Part shown: piece after piece, positions 1 to 7,196 of the stretch
Position numbering within the stretch: the first letter of the stretch is position 1
Layout: every line of letters begins with the position of its first letter
NCBI GenBank assembly: GCA_036274645.1
Contig: DASUFH010000151.1
Span: 1 to 10,555 of the forward strand
Source of the DNA: DASUFH01 sp036274645
GTDB taxonomy: Bacteria; Acidobacteriota; Terriglobia; 20CM-2-55-15
Length of the DNA stretch: 10,555 nucleotides
Direction of reading: 5' to 3'
Notes under the pieces: generated by a model
What the model was told of the DNA's origin: nothing
Database searches by the model: none
The model's input: only the letters and a program-made list of their open reading frames with translations
Translations under genes and position numbers: made by a program

Positions 1-548
1 TTGATCGCAGCGACAACGGCCGCCGCCACATCCCGCGCGTCCACCGGGCGCATCGGCGCGGATCCCGAACCGACAATGGGAAATATCGGGCTGGTCCGGA
101 TCATGAGCGTCAGATGCGACAACATGTCATCGCCGTCTCCGTAGATCACCGCCGGACGAAGAATCGTCCAGTCGAGTCCACTCGCACGGACAACCTCTTC
201 ACCTTTCCACTTCGTGTCGTGATACGGCAGGTCCGGAGCCGGCCGCGCCACCACAACGCTGATATGGACCAGCCGGCGCACACCCGCCTGACCCATCGCC
301 GCAATCAGCCGCTCCGGCAAGGTCACATGGACCGCCTGGAAGGTTTGCGCTCCCTCCTCCCGCTTGATGCCGGCCAGATTGACGACCGCGGCGCAGCCCC
401 GCAACGCCTCCGGGTCCGGATTCATGGCGTCGAAACCCGAACGGCGGGAAAGGGACCGCGCCGGATAGCCGGCCTGTTCGAGCGCCGCAACCACATGCCG
501 CCCGAGGAATCCTGTACCGCCCACCACTGCGATCTTTTCAGTGAACAT
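1..548 (-). CDS. NAD(P)-binding epimerase-like protein (atypical SDR, NDUFA9/NmrA-like), C-terminus cut by window edge
   Basis: I translated this by hand from the ATG at 548-546; the frame stays open to the window edge (182 residues seen). Residues 5-17 form the first Rossmann beta strand and glycine-rich loop (IAVVGGTGFLG), the NAD(P)-binding signature. AAVVNLAGI (53-61) and RRLVHIS (91-97) are the usual later core strands. YHDTK (109-113) is the YxxxK catalytic pair of short-chain dehydrogenases, followed by SGLDWTILRPAVIYGDGD (123-140). That layout matches the NDUFA9-like/NmrA-like group of atypical SDRs, which usually have about 290-320 residues, so roughly the last third is missing. The substrate cannot be told: family members include sugar or isoprenoid-modifying epimerases, quinone-linked proteins and redox-sensing regulators. 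The gene is divergent from the DUF1028 gene with a 67-bp gap. No Shine-Dalgarno sequence precedes the ATG. The fold is certain; the function is open. Confidence 0.85.
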   Translation of the reverse strand, partial: MFTEKIAVVGGTGFLGRHVVAALEQAGYPARSLSRRSGFDAMNPDPEALRGCAAVVNLAGIKREEGAQTFQAVHVTLPERLIAAMGQAGVRRLVHISVVVARPAPDLPYHDTKWKGEEVVRASGLDWTILRPAVIYGDGDDMLSHLTLMIRTSPIFPIVGSGSAPMRPVDARDVAAAVVAAI

Positions 549-556
549 GTTTACAT

Positions 557-585
557 ATATTAAGCGGAAGGCGGGGAAAGAACAA
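557..585 (-). promoter_or_regulatory. Possible promoter of the epimerase-like gene (-35 TTGTTC, 17-bp spacer, -10 TAATAT)
   Basis: Read on the minus strand, TTGTTC (585-580) and TAATAT (562-557) are separated by exactly 17 bp. The -10 matches the sigma-70 consensus at 4 of 6 positions and the -35 at 3 of 6. The -10 ends only 8 bp before the ATG at 548, so transcription would begin at or very near the start codon, giving a leaderless mRNA. This is an AT-rich island in otherwise GC-rich DNA. It rests on motif matching alone. Confidence 0.35.
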
Positions 586-615
586 TCACGATTCCGCGAT
601 GGTAGGCTATTCGCG

Positions 616-1434
616 ATGAATTGGTTTCCCGGAAAAGCGTTTCTTTTGATCGGGCTGGTGGCAGTCGTCGCGCTGGCCGGATCCAGCCGGAGTTTCAGGG
701 ACATCCCGCTCAATACCTGGACCATCGTCACGATGGACGCCGCGACCGGAGACGTGGGGATCGCCGGAGCCTCCTGCGTGTCGATGACCCACATCGACGG
801 CATCGCGGCGCTGGCGCCGGGCAAGGGGATCGCGGTCGCGCAAGGGTTGTGGTCCCTCGAGAACCGGAATCGCGTGTTTCAAATTCTCAAGGACGGCGCG
901 GACGCCGGCGACCTGGTGGGAAGCGCCCGCAACTTCCGCGACCCGAACTCCGGCCAGCGGCAATATGCCGCTGTCACACGGCGTGGCGGGAAAATTCAGA
1001 TTTCGGCGTTTACGGGCGAGGACACGCAGTCGTGGTCCGGATCACGGCAGGACTCCGGCATGGCGGTCAGCGTTCAGGGAAATCTGCTTGAAGGCGAAGC
1101 CGTGGTGGCGCGCGCCCTGGAAGCGTTCAGGGCCGACGGCCCGAAGGAACGAAACACGATTCCCGACCGGTTGATGCGCGCGCTGGAAGCCGGTTCGGCG
1201 GCCGGCGGAGATAAACGGTGCAACAACGCCGAAGTCCGTCAGACCGCGGCCAGCGCGTTCATCCTGTTTGCGCGGGCCAAAGAGCCGGCGTACGCGGCGC
1301 GCGATCTGGGTGTGACGGATATGGGAAAGGAAGAAGCGCCGAGTCTCGACCTGTCGGTGATCATGCCGCGGTATGGAGCCAATCCGGTGTTGGAGTTGCG
1401 GAAGGAATATGACGCGTGGAGGAAGAAACAGTAA
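616..1434 (+). CDS. Secreted DUF1028 family protein (Ntn-hydrolase-like fold)
   Basis: The product is 272 residues. The first 21 form a signal peptide: MNWFPGK, a hydrophobic run FLLIGLVAVVALA, then an A-L-A site for signal peptidase I (cleavage likely after 21). This favours the ATG at 616 over the in-frame GTG at 541, which would put a charged stretch before the signal. The mature part has the DUF1028 landmarks in order: NTWTIVTMD (33-41), GDVGIAGASCVSM (45-57), GIAVAQGLW (71-79), RQYAAV (115-120), AFTGED (131-136), GMAVSVQGNLLEG (148-160), LEAGSAAGGDKR (190-201) and a terminal LDLSVIMPRYGANPVLELRK (244-263). Family members are 220-300 residues, mostly exported, with a fold related to N-terminal nucleophile hydrolases; no activity is firmly established, and a peptidase or amidase role is only a suggestion. 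The gene is alone on the plus strand and converges on tyrS. The family call is firm. Confidence 0.85.
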   Translation: MNWFPGKAFLLIGLVAVVALAGSSRSFRDIPLNTWTIVTMDAATGDVGIAGASCVSMTHIDGIAALAPGKGIAVAQGLWSLENRNRVFQILKDGADAGDLVGSARNFRDPNSGQRQYAAVTRRGGKIQISAFTGEDTQSWSGSRQDSGMAVSVQGNLLEGEAVVARALEAFRADGPKERNTIPDRLMRALEAGSAAGGDKRCNNAEVRQTAASAFILFARAKEPAYAARDLGVTDMGKEEAPSLDLSVIMPRYGANPVLELRKEYDAWRKKQ

Positions 1435-1472
1435 GGCCGGTCACGGCAGCGCGCATTCCCGCCTTGATCAGT

Positions 1473-1603
1473 GAGGCCCCGCCTGCCTGTAGGGGCGGTC
1501 CATGCCCCCCCGACGTTTCGGAGTGGAAGTCGGTGATTGAAGAGAGCGTCACCCTGAAACGCTGGGCGGTCATAGACCGCCCCTACAAGCAGGCGGGGAC
1601 CTC
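1473..1603. repeat. Near-palindromic MITE/REP-like element between convergent genes
   Basis: The arms 1473-1504 and 1571-1603 are inverted copies. Each begins gagg(t)ccccgcctgc and continues to gtaggggcggt; they differ by two substitutions and a single-base gap over 32-33 bases. Weaker complementarity (around acgtttcggagtgg at 1513-1526 against the strand opposite 1545-1560) carries the pairing inward, so most of the 131 bp could fold as one long hairpin. No transposase and no clear target-site duplication is visible. Inside the right arm, GCGGTC-ATA-GACCGC (1566-1580) is itself a perfect small palindrome, and a diverged copy of it lies at 10387-10405. Sitting between the ends of the DUF1028 gene and tyrS, it could act as a bidirectional transcript end or RNA-stabilising hairpin, although no T-run follows either arm. 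It is most simply a non-autonomous repeat family of this genome. Confidence 0.8.
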
Positions 1604-1632
1604 AAATACCACCTTCATCCCAGCTTCCAGAT

Positions 1633-2865
1633 CTACCGTACCGCGACCTTCAGAAACCGTCTCTTGCCCACCTTGAAAATGTGCTCCCGCGCTTCGGAGC
1701 AATCCAGTTCCGCTTTCACGCTGGTCACCCGTTCATCATCAATCGAAACCGCGCCGGACTCGATCAACCGCTGCCCCTCCGTCACGGACGGGGCCAGGCC
1801 CAGAGACGCGATCAACTTCGCAATCCGGATCGGCGCGCCCCGCGGAATCTCGCGGACCTCGATATCTTCAGGAACTTCCTTCTTCCGGAAAACGCGACTG
1901 AATTCCTCGCGCGCCGAGCGCGCGGCCTCCGCGCCATGGAACCCTGCCGCGATCATCTGCCCCAGGTCCGCCTTCACGTCCATGGGGTGTCGCTTCCCCG
2001 ACTCCACATCCGCCCGCAGGGCATGGACCGCGCTGACCGGCATGTCGGTGGCCAGTTCGTAATAACGCCACATGAGCGCGTCTGAAATCGACATGACCTT
2101 CCCGAACTGCGCGTTGGCCGGCTCTTCGATCCCGATGTAGTTCCCGAGGGACTTGCTCATCTTCTGAACGCCGTCGGTCCCCTCGAGCAGCGGCATCGTC
2201 AGCACCACCTGCGACTCCTGACCGTACTCCCGCTGCAGTTCGCGGCCCACCAGCAGATTGAACTTCTGGTCCGTGCCGCCAAGCTCCACATCCGCTTCGA
2301 GCGCCACCGAGTCATACCCCTGGACCAGCGGATACAGCAGTTCGTGAATGGAGATCGGCGCCTGATTCTTCATCCGGTTGGTGAAGTCCTCGCGCTCGAG
2401 AATGCGCGCCACCGTATAGCGTCCGGCCAACCGGATAAAGCCCTCCGCGCCGAGCGCCGACATCCAGCGGCTGTTGAAATCGACAACCGTTTTTTCAGGA
2501 TCGAGAATCTTGAAGATCTGCCGCTTGTAGGTCTCCGCGTTGGCGAGCACGTCTTCTTTCGTCAACTGCTTGCGGGTGATCGATCGCCCGGAGGGATCAC
2601 CGATCATGCCGGTGAAATCGCCGATCAGGAAAATCGCCGTATGCCCGAGATCCTGAAAGTGTTTCAGTTTCCGCGCCAGCACCGTATGTCCGAGATGGAT
2701 GTCCGGCGCCGACGGGTCGAAGCCGGCCTTCACGCGCAGCGGTTTCCCGGTCTTCTGCGCGCGCTTGAGCTTCTCGGCGAGTTCCTCCTCGCGGATGATC
2801 TCCACCGCGCCTTTGCGCAGATACTCCAGCTGCTCGGCAACAGGAATGGTTTTGAAGTCGCTCAT
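1633..2865 (-). CDS. tyrS: Tyrosyl-tRNA synthetase (TyrRS)
   Basis: This cytosolic class I enzyme charges tRNA-Tyr with tyrosine at the expense of ATP. The 410-residue product has the full family plan. The Rossmann catalytic core carries KAGFDPSAPDIHLGHT (46-61), where HLGH (57-60) is the HIGH-type ATP signature. QGYDSVALEADVELGGTDQKF (182-202) is the tyrosine/tRNA-binding region, and VQKMSKSLGN (233-242) holds the KMSKS loop. The last 70 or so residues (from about PIRIAKLIASLG, through GAVSIDDERV) form an S4 RNA-binding domain that contacts the tRNA. The HLGH spelling and domain order fit the TyrZ-like branch rather than the E. coli TyrS branch. Its ATG overlaps the purN stop by 4 bp (ATGA), so translation is probably coupled. 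It is the last gene of the purine run and is followed by the 131-bp palindrome. Nothing looks damaged. Confidence 0.97.
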   Translation of the reverse strand: MSDFKTIPVAEQLEYLRKGAVEIIREEELAEKLKRAQKTGKPLRVKAGFDPSAPDIHLGHTVLARKLKHFQDLGHTAIFLIGDFTGMIGDPSGRSITRKQLTKEDVLANAETYKRQIFKILDPEKTVVDFNSRWMSALGAEGFIRLAGRYTVARILEREDFTNRMKNQAPISIHELLYPLVQGYDSVALEADVELGGTDQKFNLLVGRELQREYGQESQVVLTMPLLEGTDGVQKMSKSLGNYIGIEEPANAQFGKVMSISDALMWRYYELATDMPVSAVHALRADVESGKRHPMDVKADLGQMIAAGFHGAEAARSAREEFSRVFRKKEVPEDIEVREIPRGAPIRIAKLIASLGLAPSVTEGQRLIESGAVSIDDERVTSVKAELDCSEAREHIFKVGKRRFLKVAVR

Positions 2866-3485
2866 AGATCCATCCGCCGGACCCGCCGGCCCTCGAGGTC
2901 AAATCGTCCGTCCAGCACGAGACCGATGGCCTCGGAATAGATGCGATGTTCTTCGTTGAGAATACGCTCGGCGAGCGTGTCGGGGGTGTCGTCTTCCAGA
3001 ACGGGAACGGCCGCCTGGAGCAGGATCGGCCCGCCGTCCAGCGTATCGGTCACCAGATGAACCGTGCAGCCGCTGAACTTCACTCCGTATTCAAGGGCCT
3101 GTCGCTGCACGTCCACGCCGGGAAACGACGGCAGCAGAGACGGGTGAATGTTGACCATCAGATTCGGAAACGCCGCGGTCATGCGTGGACTGAACACGCG
3201 CATGAAGCCCGCCAGCACAACCAGACCAACGTTGCGCTCGTTCAAGGCCTCGATAACCTGAGCGTCAAACGATTCCCGGGTGATGCCGCGCGACGGGATG
3301 ACCACGGTATCGAACGCCCGTTCCCGCGCAATCGCCAGGCCACGCGCGGATTCGACGTTGGAAATGACGACGGCGATTTCCGCGTCGAGAGCGCCCCGGG
3401 CAATGTTGTCGGCAATGGCTTCGAAGTTCGAACCTCGCCCGGAGAGCATGACGCCCAGGCGGCGGTTCTTCGGTTGAACCTTCAT
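2862..3485 (-). CDS. purN: Phosphoribosylglycinamide formyltransferase (GAR transformylase 1)
   Basis: PurN transfers a formyl group from 10-formyltetrahydrofolate to GAR, giving FGAR, the third step of purine synthesis. The product is 207 residues, normal for the family. The N-terminal LGVMLSGRGSNFEAI (10-24) is the GAR phosphate-binding loop. The catalytic trio is intact: Asn112 and His114 in VNIHPSLLPSFPG (111-123) and Asp150 in TDTLDGGPI (146-154), matching N106, H108 and D144 of the E. coli enzyme. GCTVHLV (139-145) is also typical. It starts 13 bp after the purF stop, with only a weak ribosome site, and its TGA overlaps the tyrS ATG. Its product FGAR is the substrate of the PurSQL complex encoded upstream in the same run. 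The folate-independent alternative PurT is an unrelated ATP-grasp protein and is excluded. Confidence 0.97.
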   Translation of the reverse strand: MKVQPKNRRLGVMLSGRGSNFEAIADNIARGALDAEIAVVISNVESARGLAIARERAFDTVVIPSRGITRESFDAQVIEALNERNVGLVVLAGFMRVFSPRMTAAFPNLMVNIHPSLLPSFPGVDVQRQALEYGVKFSGCTVHLVTDTLDGGPILLQAAVPVLEDDTPDTLAERILNEEHRIYSEAIGLVLDGRFDLEGRRVRRMDL

Positions 3486-3498
3486 GTCTCGAGCCGCG

Positions 3499-4929
3499 TC
3501 AGACCGTTTCCTTCAGCGCAACCTCCCAGAGGTCGAGCTGGCGGCCCTCGTCTTCTTCCTTCATGTTCGGAAGCGCGTCCGCAAGGTTCAGTGGATAGCG
3601 TCCGGTGTAGCACGCCGTGCAGAACTCTCCCGGACCGGACTGCACCGCGTTGAGAAGGCCTTCGAGACTGAGATACGCGAGAGAATCGGCCTGAATGTAT
3701 CTGCAGATCTCATCGATCGTGTGGCTGGACGCGATCAGTTCCTTCTTGGTCGGCGTGTCGACACCGTAAAAGCACGGCGAGATCGTCGGGGGACAGCTCA
3801 CCCGCATGTGCACCTCGGCAGCGCCCGCGTTGCGAACCATCTTGACCAGCTTCCGGGTTGTCGTGCCCCGCACGATCGAATCGTCCACCAGCACGACGCG
3901 CTTGCCTGCCAGCAGTTCCCGCACCGGGTTGTATTTCACTTTCGCGCCGAAATTGCGGATCCGCGATTCCGGCTCGATGAACGTACGACCGACGTAATGA
4001 TTGCGCATGAGCCCGAACGCCAGGGGAATGCCGGACTGCTGGGAATAGCCAACCGCGGCGGCCACCGCCGAATCGGGAATGGGCACCACGATATCCGCAT
4101 CGGCCGGACTCTCCTCGGCGAGCGCGCGGCCCATGCGATCACGGCTGCTCTGCACGGTGCGGCCAAAGACCATGCTGTCGCGGCGCGCGAAATACACGTG
4201 TTCGAAAATGCACTTGGACAAGCGCGGTTCGGCGTGCAGCGCCTTGACCGACTGCAGCTGGCTGCCGCGGATCACCACCACTTCTCCCGGCTCGACTTCG
4301 CGAAGGTACTTCGCGCCGATCAGGTCAAAGGCGCAGCTTTCCGACGCGAGGACATAGGAATCGCCCAGTTGGCCAAGGCAGAGCGGGCGGAAGCCGTTGG
4401 CGTCGCGGACGCCGATCAACGCATCTTCCGTCAGCAGCAACAGGGAAAATGCCCCCTGAATCTGGGGCAGCATCTCGCCCAGCGCGCTAAGCAGGTCGTC
4501 GCTCTGGGAGCGCGCCAGCAGGTGCAGGACGATTTCACTGTCGCTGGTGGACTGAAACACCGCCCCCTGCCGCGCCAGTTCCATGCGCAACGACCCGGCA
4601 TTGATGAGGTTACCGTTGTGGCAGAGCGCCACCGCGCCCCGGGCGCAGGCGACATACTTCACGACGATCGGCTGGGCATTGCCTTCGAGGTTGCCGCCGG
4701 CAGTCGAATAACGCGTGTGACCGACGGCATTGGACCCCTTCAACCGGTCCAGCGTCTCTTCCTTGAAGATATCGGCCACAAGCCCGCGCGCCTTGTGGGT
4801 GTAGACCTGCTCACCGTCAGAAGAGGAGATACCCGCGCTCTCCTGACCGCGATGCTGCAGCGCATACAGGCCCAGATAGGTCATGCGCGCCGCTTCGGGA
4901 TGGTTCGCGATACCAAAGATGCCACACAT
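3499..4929 (-). CDS. purF: Amidophosphoribosyltransferase, iron-sulfur type
   Basis: PurF makes phosphoribosylamine from PRPP and glutamine, the committed step of purine synthesis. The frame is open upstream to 5067, but the true start must be the ATG at 4929. Met removal then exposes Cys2 of MCGIFG, the N-terminal nucleophile of the class II glutaminase domain. That domain also has GHTRYSTAGG (70-79) and CHNGNLINA (103-111). The C-terminal phosphoribosyltransferase domain has the PRPP loop VVLVDDSIVRGTTT (345-358). Cys240, Cys386, Cys437 and Cys440 match the four [4Fe-4S] ligands of B. subtilis PurF, so this is the Fe-S, oxygen-sensitive type. Unlike B. subtilis it has no propeptide; Cys directly follows Met. 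Total length is 476 residues. A GAGGG ribosome site lies 8-12 bp upstream (4938-4942), inside a 17-codon mini-ORF that links it to purL. Confidence 0.97.
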   Translation of the reverse strand: MCGIFGIANHPEAARMTYLGLYALQHRGQESAGISSSDGEQVYTHKARGLVADIFKEETLDRLKGSNAVGHTRYSTAGGNLEGNAQPIVVKYVACARGAVALCHNGNLINAGSLRMELARQGAVFQSTSDSEIVLHLLARSQSDDLLSALGEMLPQIQGAFSLLLLTEDALIGVRDANGFRPLCLGQLGDSYVLASESCAFDLIGAKYLREVEPGEVVVIRGSQLQSVKALHAEPRLSKCIFEHVYFARRDSMVFGRTVQSSRDRMGRALAEESPADADIVVPIPDSAVAAAVGYSQQSGIPLAFGLMRNHYVGRTFIEPESRIRNFGAKVKYNPVRELLAGKRVVLVDDSIVRGTTTRKLVKMVRNAGAAEVHMRVSCPPTISPCFYGVDTPTKKELIASSHTIDEICRYIQADSLAYLSLEGLLNAVQSGPGEFCTACYTGRYPLNLADALPNMKEEDEGRQLDLWEVALKETV

Positions 4930-4934
4930 AAGGT

Positions 4935-4988
4935 CTACCCTCGAAACTGGAGAACGTTCTGGAAAACCCTGACACGGGAACTCTTCAT
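4935..4988 (-). CDS. Possible 17-codon coupling mini-ORF between purL and purF
   Basis: The purL stop overlaps an ATG as ATGA. From that ATG (4988) a frame of 17 codons encodes MKSSRVRVFQNVLQFRG and stops with TAG at 4937-4935, only 5 bp before the purF ATG. The GAGGG ribosome site of purF lies inside its last codons. It therefore fills almost exactly the only sizeable gap in the purSQLF block, and a ribosome finishing purL could re-initiate, end next to the purF start and load onto it. The peptide itself resembles nothing I recognise; any role would be in coupling. A chance frame of this size is quite possible, so expression is unproven. Confidence 0.3.
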   Translation of the reverse strand: MKSSRVRVFQNVLQFRG

Positions 4989-7189
4989 GATAGCAGCTTC
5001 GCCAGGCCGGAGGCCCACGTCGCCTCCAGATCCTCAATGGCGACATCGACTGCGCGCCGGCCTTCATATTCGAAAATCAGCCGGTCTCCGCCGACCGTTC
5101 CCAGTTCGACCGGCTCAAGACCGGCCTGCCGCGCGCGTTCAATCACCTCCGCGGCATTTCGCGTGGTGACAAGAATCCGCGAGGAGTATTCGCCGAACAG
5201 ATCTTTCAGCGCCTCCAGCCGGGAAGGGATCTTCACCGTCGCCCCGATGGCCGACCGGTGAATATTCGAATAACAGCATTCGGCGACCGCCACCGCGAGG
5301 CCGCCTTCGCTCGTATCGTGGGCCGACTTCACCAGGCCGGCGCGGATGGCCTCCCGCACGACGCGTTGCAGGGCGAGTTCATCGTCGAGCGACACGCGGC
5401 CGACCTGCAGCAAGCCGGGCTCAATCAGGATGATCGTATCGCCTGCTTCGCGGAACCACGACGCGGTCACATGCTGAACGTTTTCCACGACGCCCACCAC
5501 GCCGATGACCGGAGTGGGATAGATATCCTCGCCAAACGTCTCGTTATAGAAACTGACGTTTCCACCGGTGATCGGCGTGCCGAAGGCGTCACACGCCTCG
5601 CTCATGCCGTCGACCACTTCGCTGAACTGCCACATCACTTCCGGATGCTCCGGATTGCCGAAGTTCAGGCAGTTGGTCGCCGCCACCGGCTCGGCGCCGG
5701 AGCACGCCAGGTTCCGGCAGGCTTCAGCCACCATCAGTTTCGCGCCCTCGCGCGGGTTGCGGGCCACCCGGTAACCCGGTCCATCGAGCGTCATCGCAAG
5801 CGCCCTGGACGATCCCTTGATACGAATCACCGACGCGTCGGAGCCGGGACCGATCATCGTGTTCGACTGGACCATGTGGTCATACTGCTCCCAGATCCAG
5901 CGGCGACTGGCCAGATTCGGCGACGATACCGCGGCTTTCAACAGCTCCGCATAATCCTGGTTACCCGGATTCTGATCCGCGTCCAGAAAACGATGGATAA
6001 GCGATTCGTCACACCCATCGAGAAAACTGTAGTAATCCAGACGCGCCGAAAGCGCGCTTTGTGGAGGGAGCAACGGCCGGTTGTAGACCGGCGCGTCATC
6101 CGTCAGCGACGCGTTCGGTATTTCCGCCATCAGCGCTCCGCCCTGCCGCACGCGCAGCATGCCTTCCGGCAGGACGCGTCCCACGGTGACCGCGTCGAGT
6201 CCCCACTTGCGGAACACGGCCACCACATCCTTTTCCTTCGCCTTCTCCGCAACCAGCAGCATACGCTCCTGCGACTCGCTGAGCATGATCTCGTAGGCGT
6301 TCATCGCGGCTTCCCGCTGCGGCACATCGTCGAGTTCCAGTTCCACCCCGGTGCCGGCGCGACTCCCCATTTCGGAGCTCGAGCACGTCAGGCCCGCCGC
6401 TCCCATGTCCTGGATGCCGACGATGAGGCCCTTCTGCATGACTTCGAGACAGGCCTCGAGCAACAGCTTCTCCATGAACGGATCGCCGATCTGAACGTTC
6501 GGGCGCTTGGCGCCGGCGTCTTCGCCGAAGCCGGCGGAGGCCATGGTCGCGCCGTGAATTCCGTCGCGGCCGGTCTTGGCCCCGACATAGATCACGGGAT
6601 TACCCGGACCGCGGGCGCGGCCGTAGAAGACGTCGTTTTCAAAGATGCCCAGCGCGAACGCGTTCACCAGCGGGTTCATCGCGTAGCAGCGCGCAAACAG
6701 GGTTTCGCCCCCGATGGTCGGCACGCCGAAGCAATTGCCGTATCCGGCGATGCCGCTGACCACGCCGTCGACGATCCGACGCGTTTTGGCGTCGTCGAGC
6801 GTTCCGAAACGCAGGCTGTTCATCGCCGCAATGGGCCGCGCGCCCATCGTGAAGATGTCGCGGAGAATGCCGCCCACGCCGGTGGCGGCGCCCTGATAGG
6901 GCTCGATGTACGAGGGATGGTTGTGCGACTCGATCTTGAACGCGATCACGATGCCGTCGCCGATATCGATGATGCCGGCGTTTTCGCCCGGGCCCTGCAC
7001 CACGCGCGCGCCGCGCGTCGGCAGCCGTTTCAAATGGACGCGGGAACTCTTGTAGCTGCAGTGCTCGCTCCACATCACGCTGTAGATGCCGAGTTCGGTG
7101 CGGGTGGGTTCGCGCCCGAGGGCGCTCACGATTTTTTCGTATTCCGGCCGGGTGAGGTTGTGTTCGGAAAGCAGTTCGTCAGTAATCAT
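4985..7189 (-). CDS. purL: FGAM synthase, small PurL subunit (PurS/PurQ-dependent)
   Basis: PurL uses ATP to convert FGAR to FGAM with ammonia supplied by PurQ. At 734 residues it is the small form (B. subtilis 742), lacking the fused N-terminal and glutaminase domains of the 1,300-residue proteobacterial enzyme. Landmarks: GIYSVMWSEHCSYKSSR (34-50), VVQGPGENAG (63-72), KIESHNHPSYIEPYQGAATG (85-104), GGILRDIFTMGARP (106-119), MGAAGLTCSSSEM (262-274), IMLSESQERM (301-310), then the second pseudo-repeat with IGPGSDASVIRI (446-457), CLNFGNPEHPEV (507-518), GGNVSFYNE (542-550) and SAHDTSEGGLAVAVAE (622-637). The oddity is around 586-603: the usual GGSEYL-containing loop is missing, leaving LIEPGLLQVGRVSL, about 16 residues shorter than the B. 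subtilis protein. The frame is unbroken there. It starts 7 bp after purQ. The identity is certain; full activity is assumed. Confidence 0.96.
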   Translation of the reverse strand: MITDELLSEHNLTRPEYEKIVSALGREPTRTELGIYSVMWSEHCSYKSSRVHLKRLPTRGARVVQGPGENAGIIDIGDGIVIAFKIESHNHPSYIEPYQGAATGVGGILRDIFTMGARPIAAMNSLRFGTLDDAKTRRIVDGVVSGIAGYGNCFGVPTIGGETLFARCYAMNPLVNAFALGIFENDVFYGRARGPGNPVIYVGAKTGRDGIHGATMASAGFGEDAGAKRPNVQIGDPFMEKLLLEACLEVMQKGLIVGIQDMGAAGLTCSSSEMGSRAGTGVELELDDVPQREAAMNAYEIMLSESQERMLLVAEKAKEKDVVAVFRKWGLDAVTVGRVLPEGMLRVRQGGALMAEIPNASLTDDAPVYNRPLLPPQSALSARLDYYSFLDGCDESLIHRFLDADQNPGNQDYAELLKAAVSSPNLASRRWIWEQYDHMVQSNTMIGPGSDASVIRIKGSSRALAMTLDGPGYRVARNPREGAKLMVAEACRNLACSGAEPVAATNCLNFGNPEHPEVMWQFSEVVDGMSEACDAFGTPITGGNVSFYNETFGEDIYPTPVIGVVGVVENVQHVTASWFREAGDTIILIEPGLLQVGRVSLDDELALQRVVREAIRAGLVKSAHDTSEGGLAVAVAECCYSNIHRSAIGATVKIPSRLEALKDLFGEYSSRILVTTRNAAEVIERARQAGLEPVELGTVGGDRLIFEYEGRRAVDVAIEDLEATWASGLAKLLS

Positions 7190-7196
7190 TCGTCCG

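Noticed and set aside
541..615. GTG start at 541 for the DUF1028 protein
   Set aside because: It would add 25 mostly polar and charged residues ahead of a well-formed signal peptide that begins at the ATG at 616, and it overlaps the start of the divergent gene.
4930..5067. 46-residue N-terminal extension of PurF
   Set aside because: The frame is open, but it would bury the Cys2 nucleophile that must be N-terminal, lies mostly inside purL, and looks unlike the short propeptides known in the family.
3484..5169. 561-codon plus-strand frame opposite purF
   Set aside because: It is a mirror of a GC-rich gene: His/Arg/Ala/Gln-rich with no domain, while the minus strand encodes a complete PurF.
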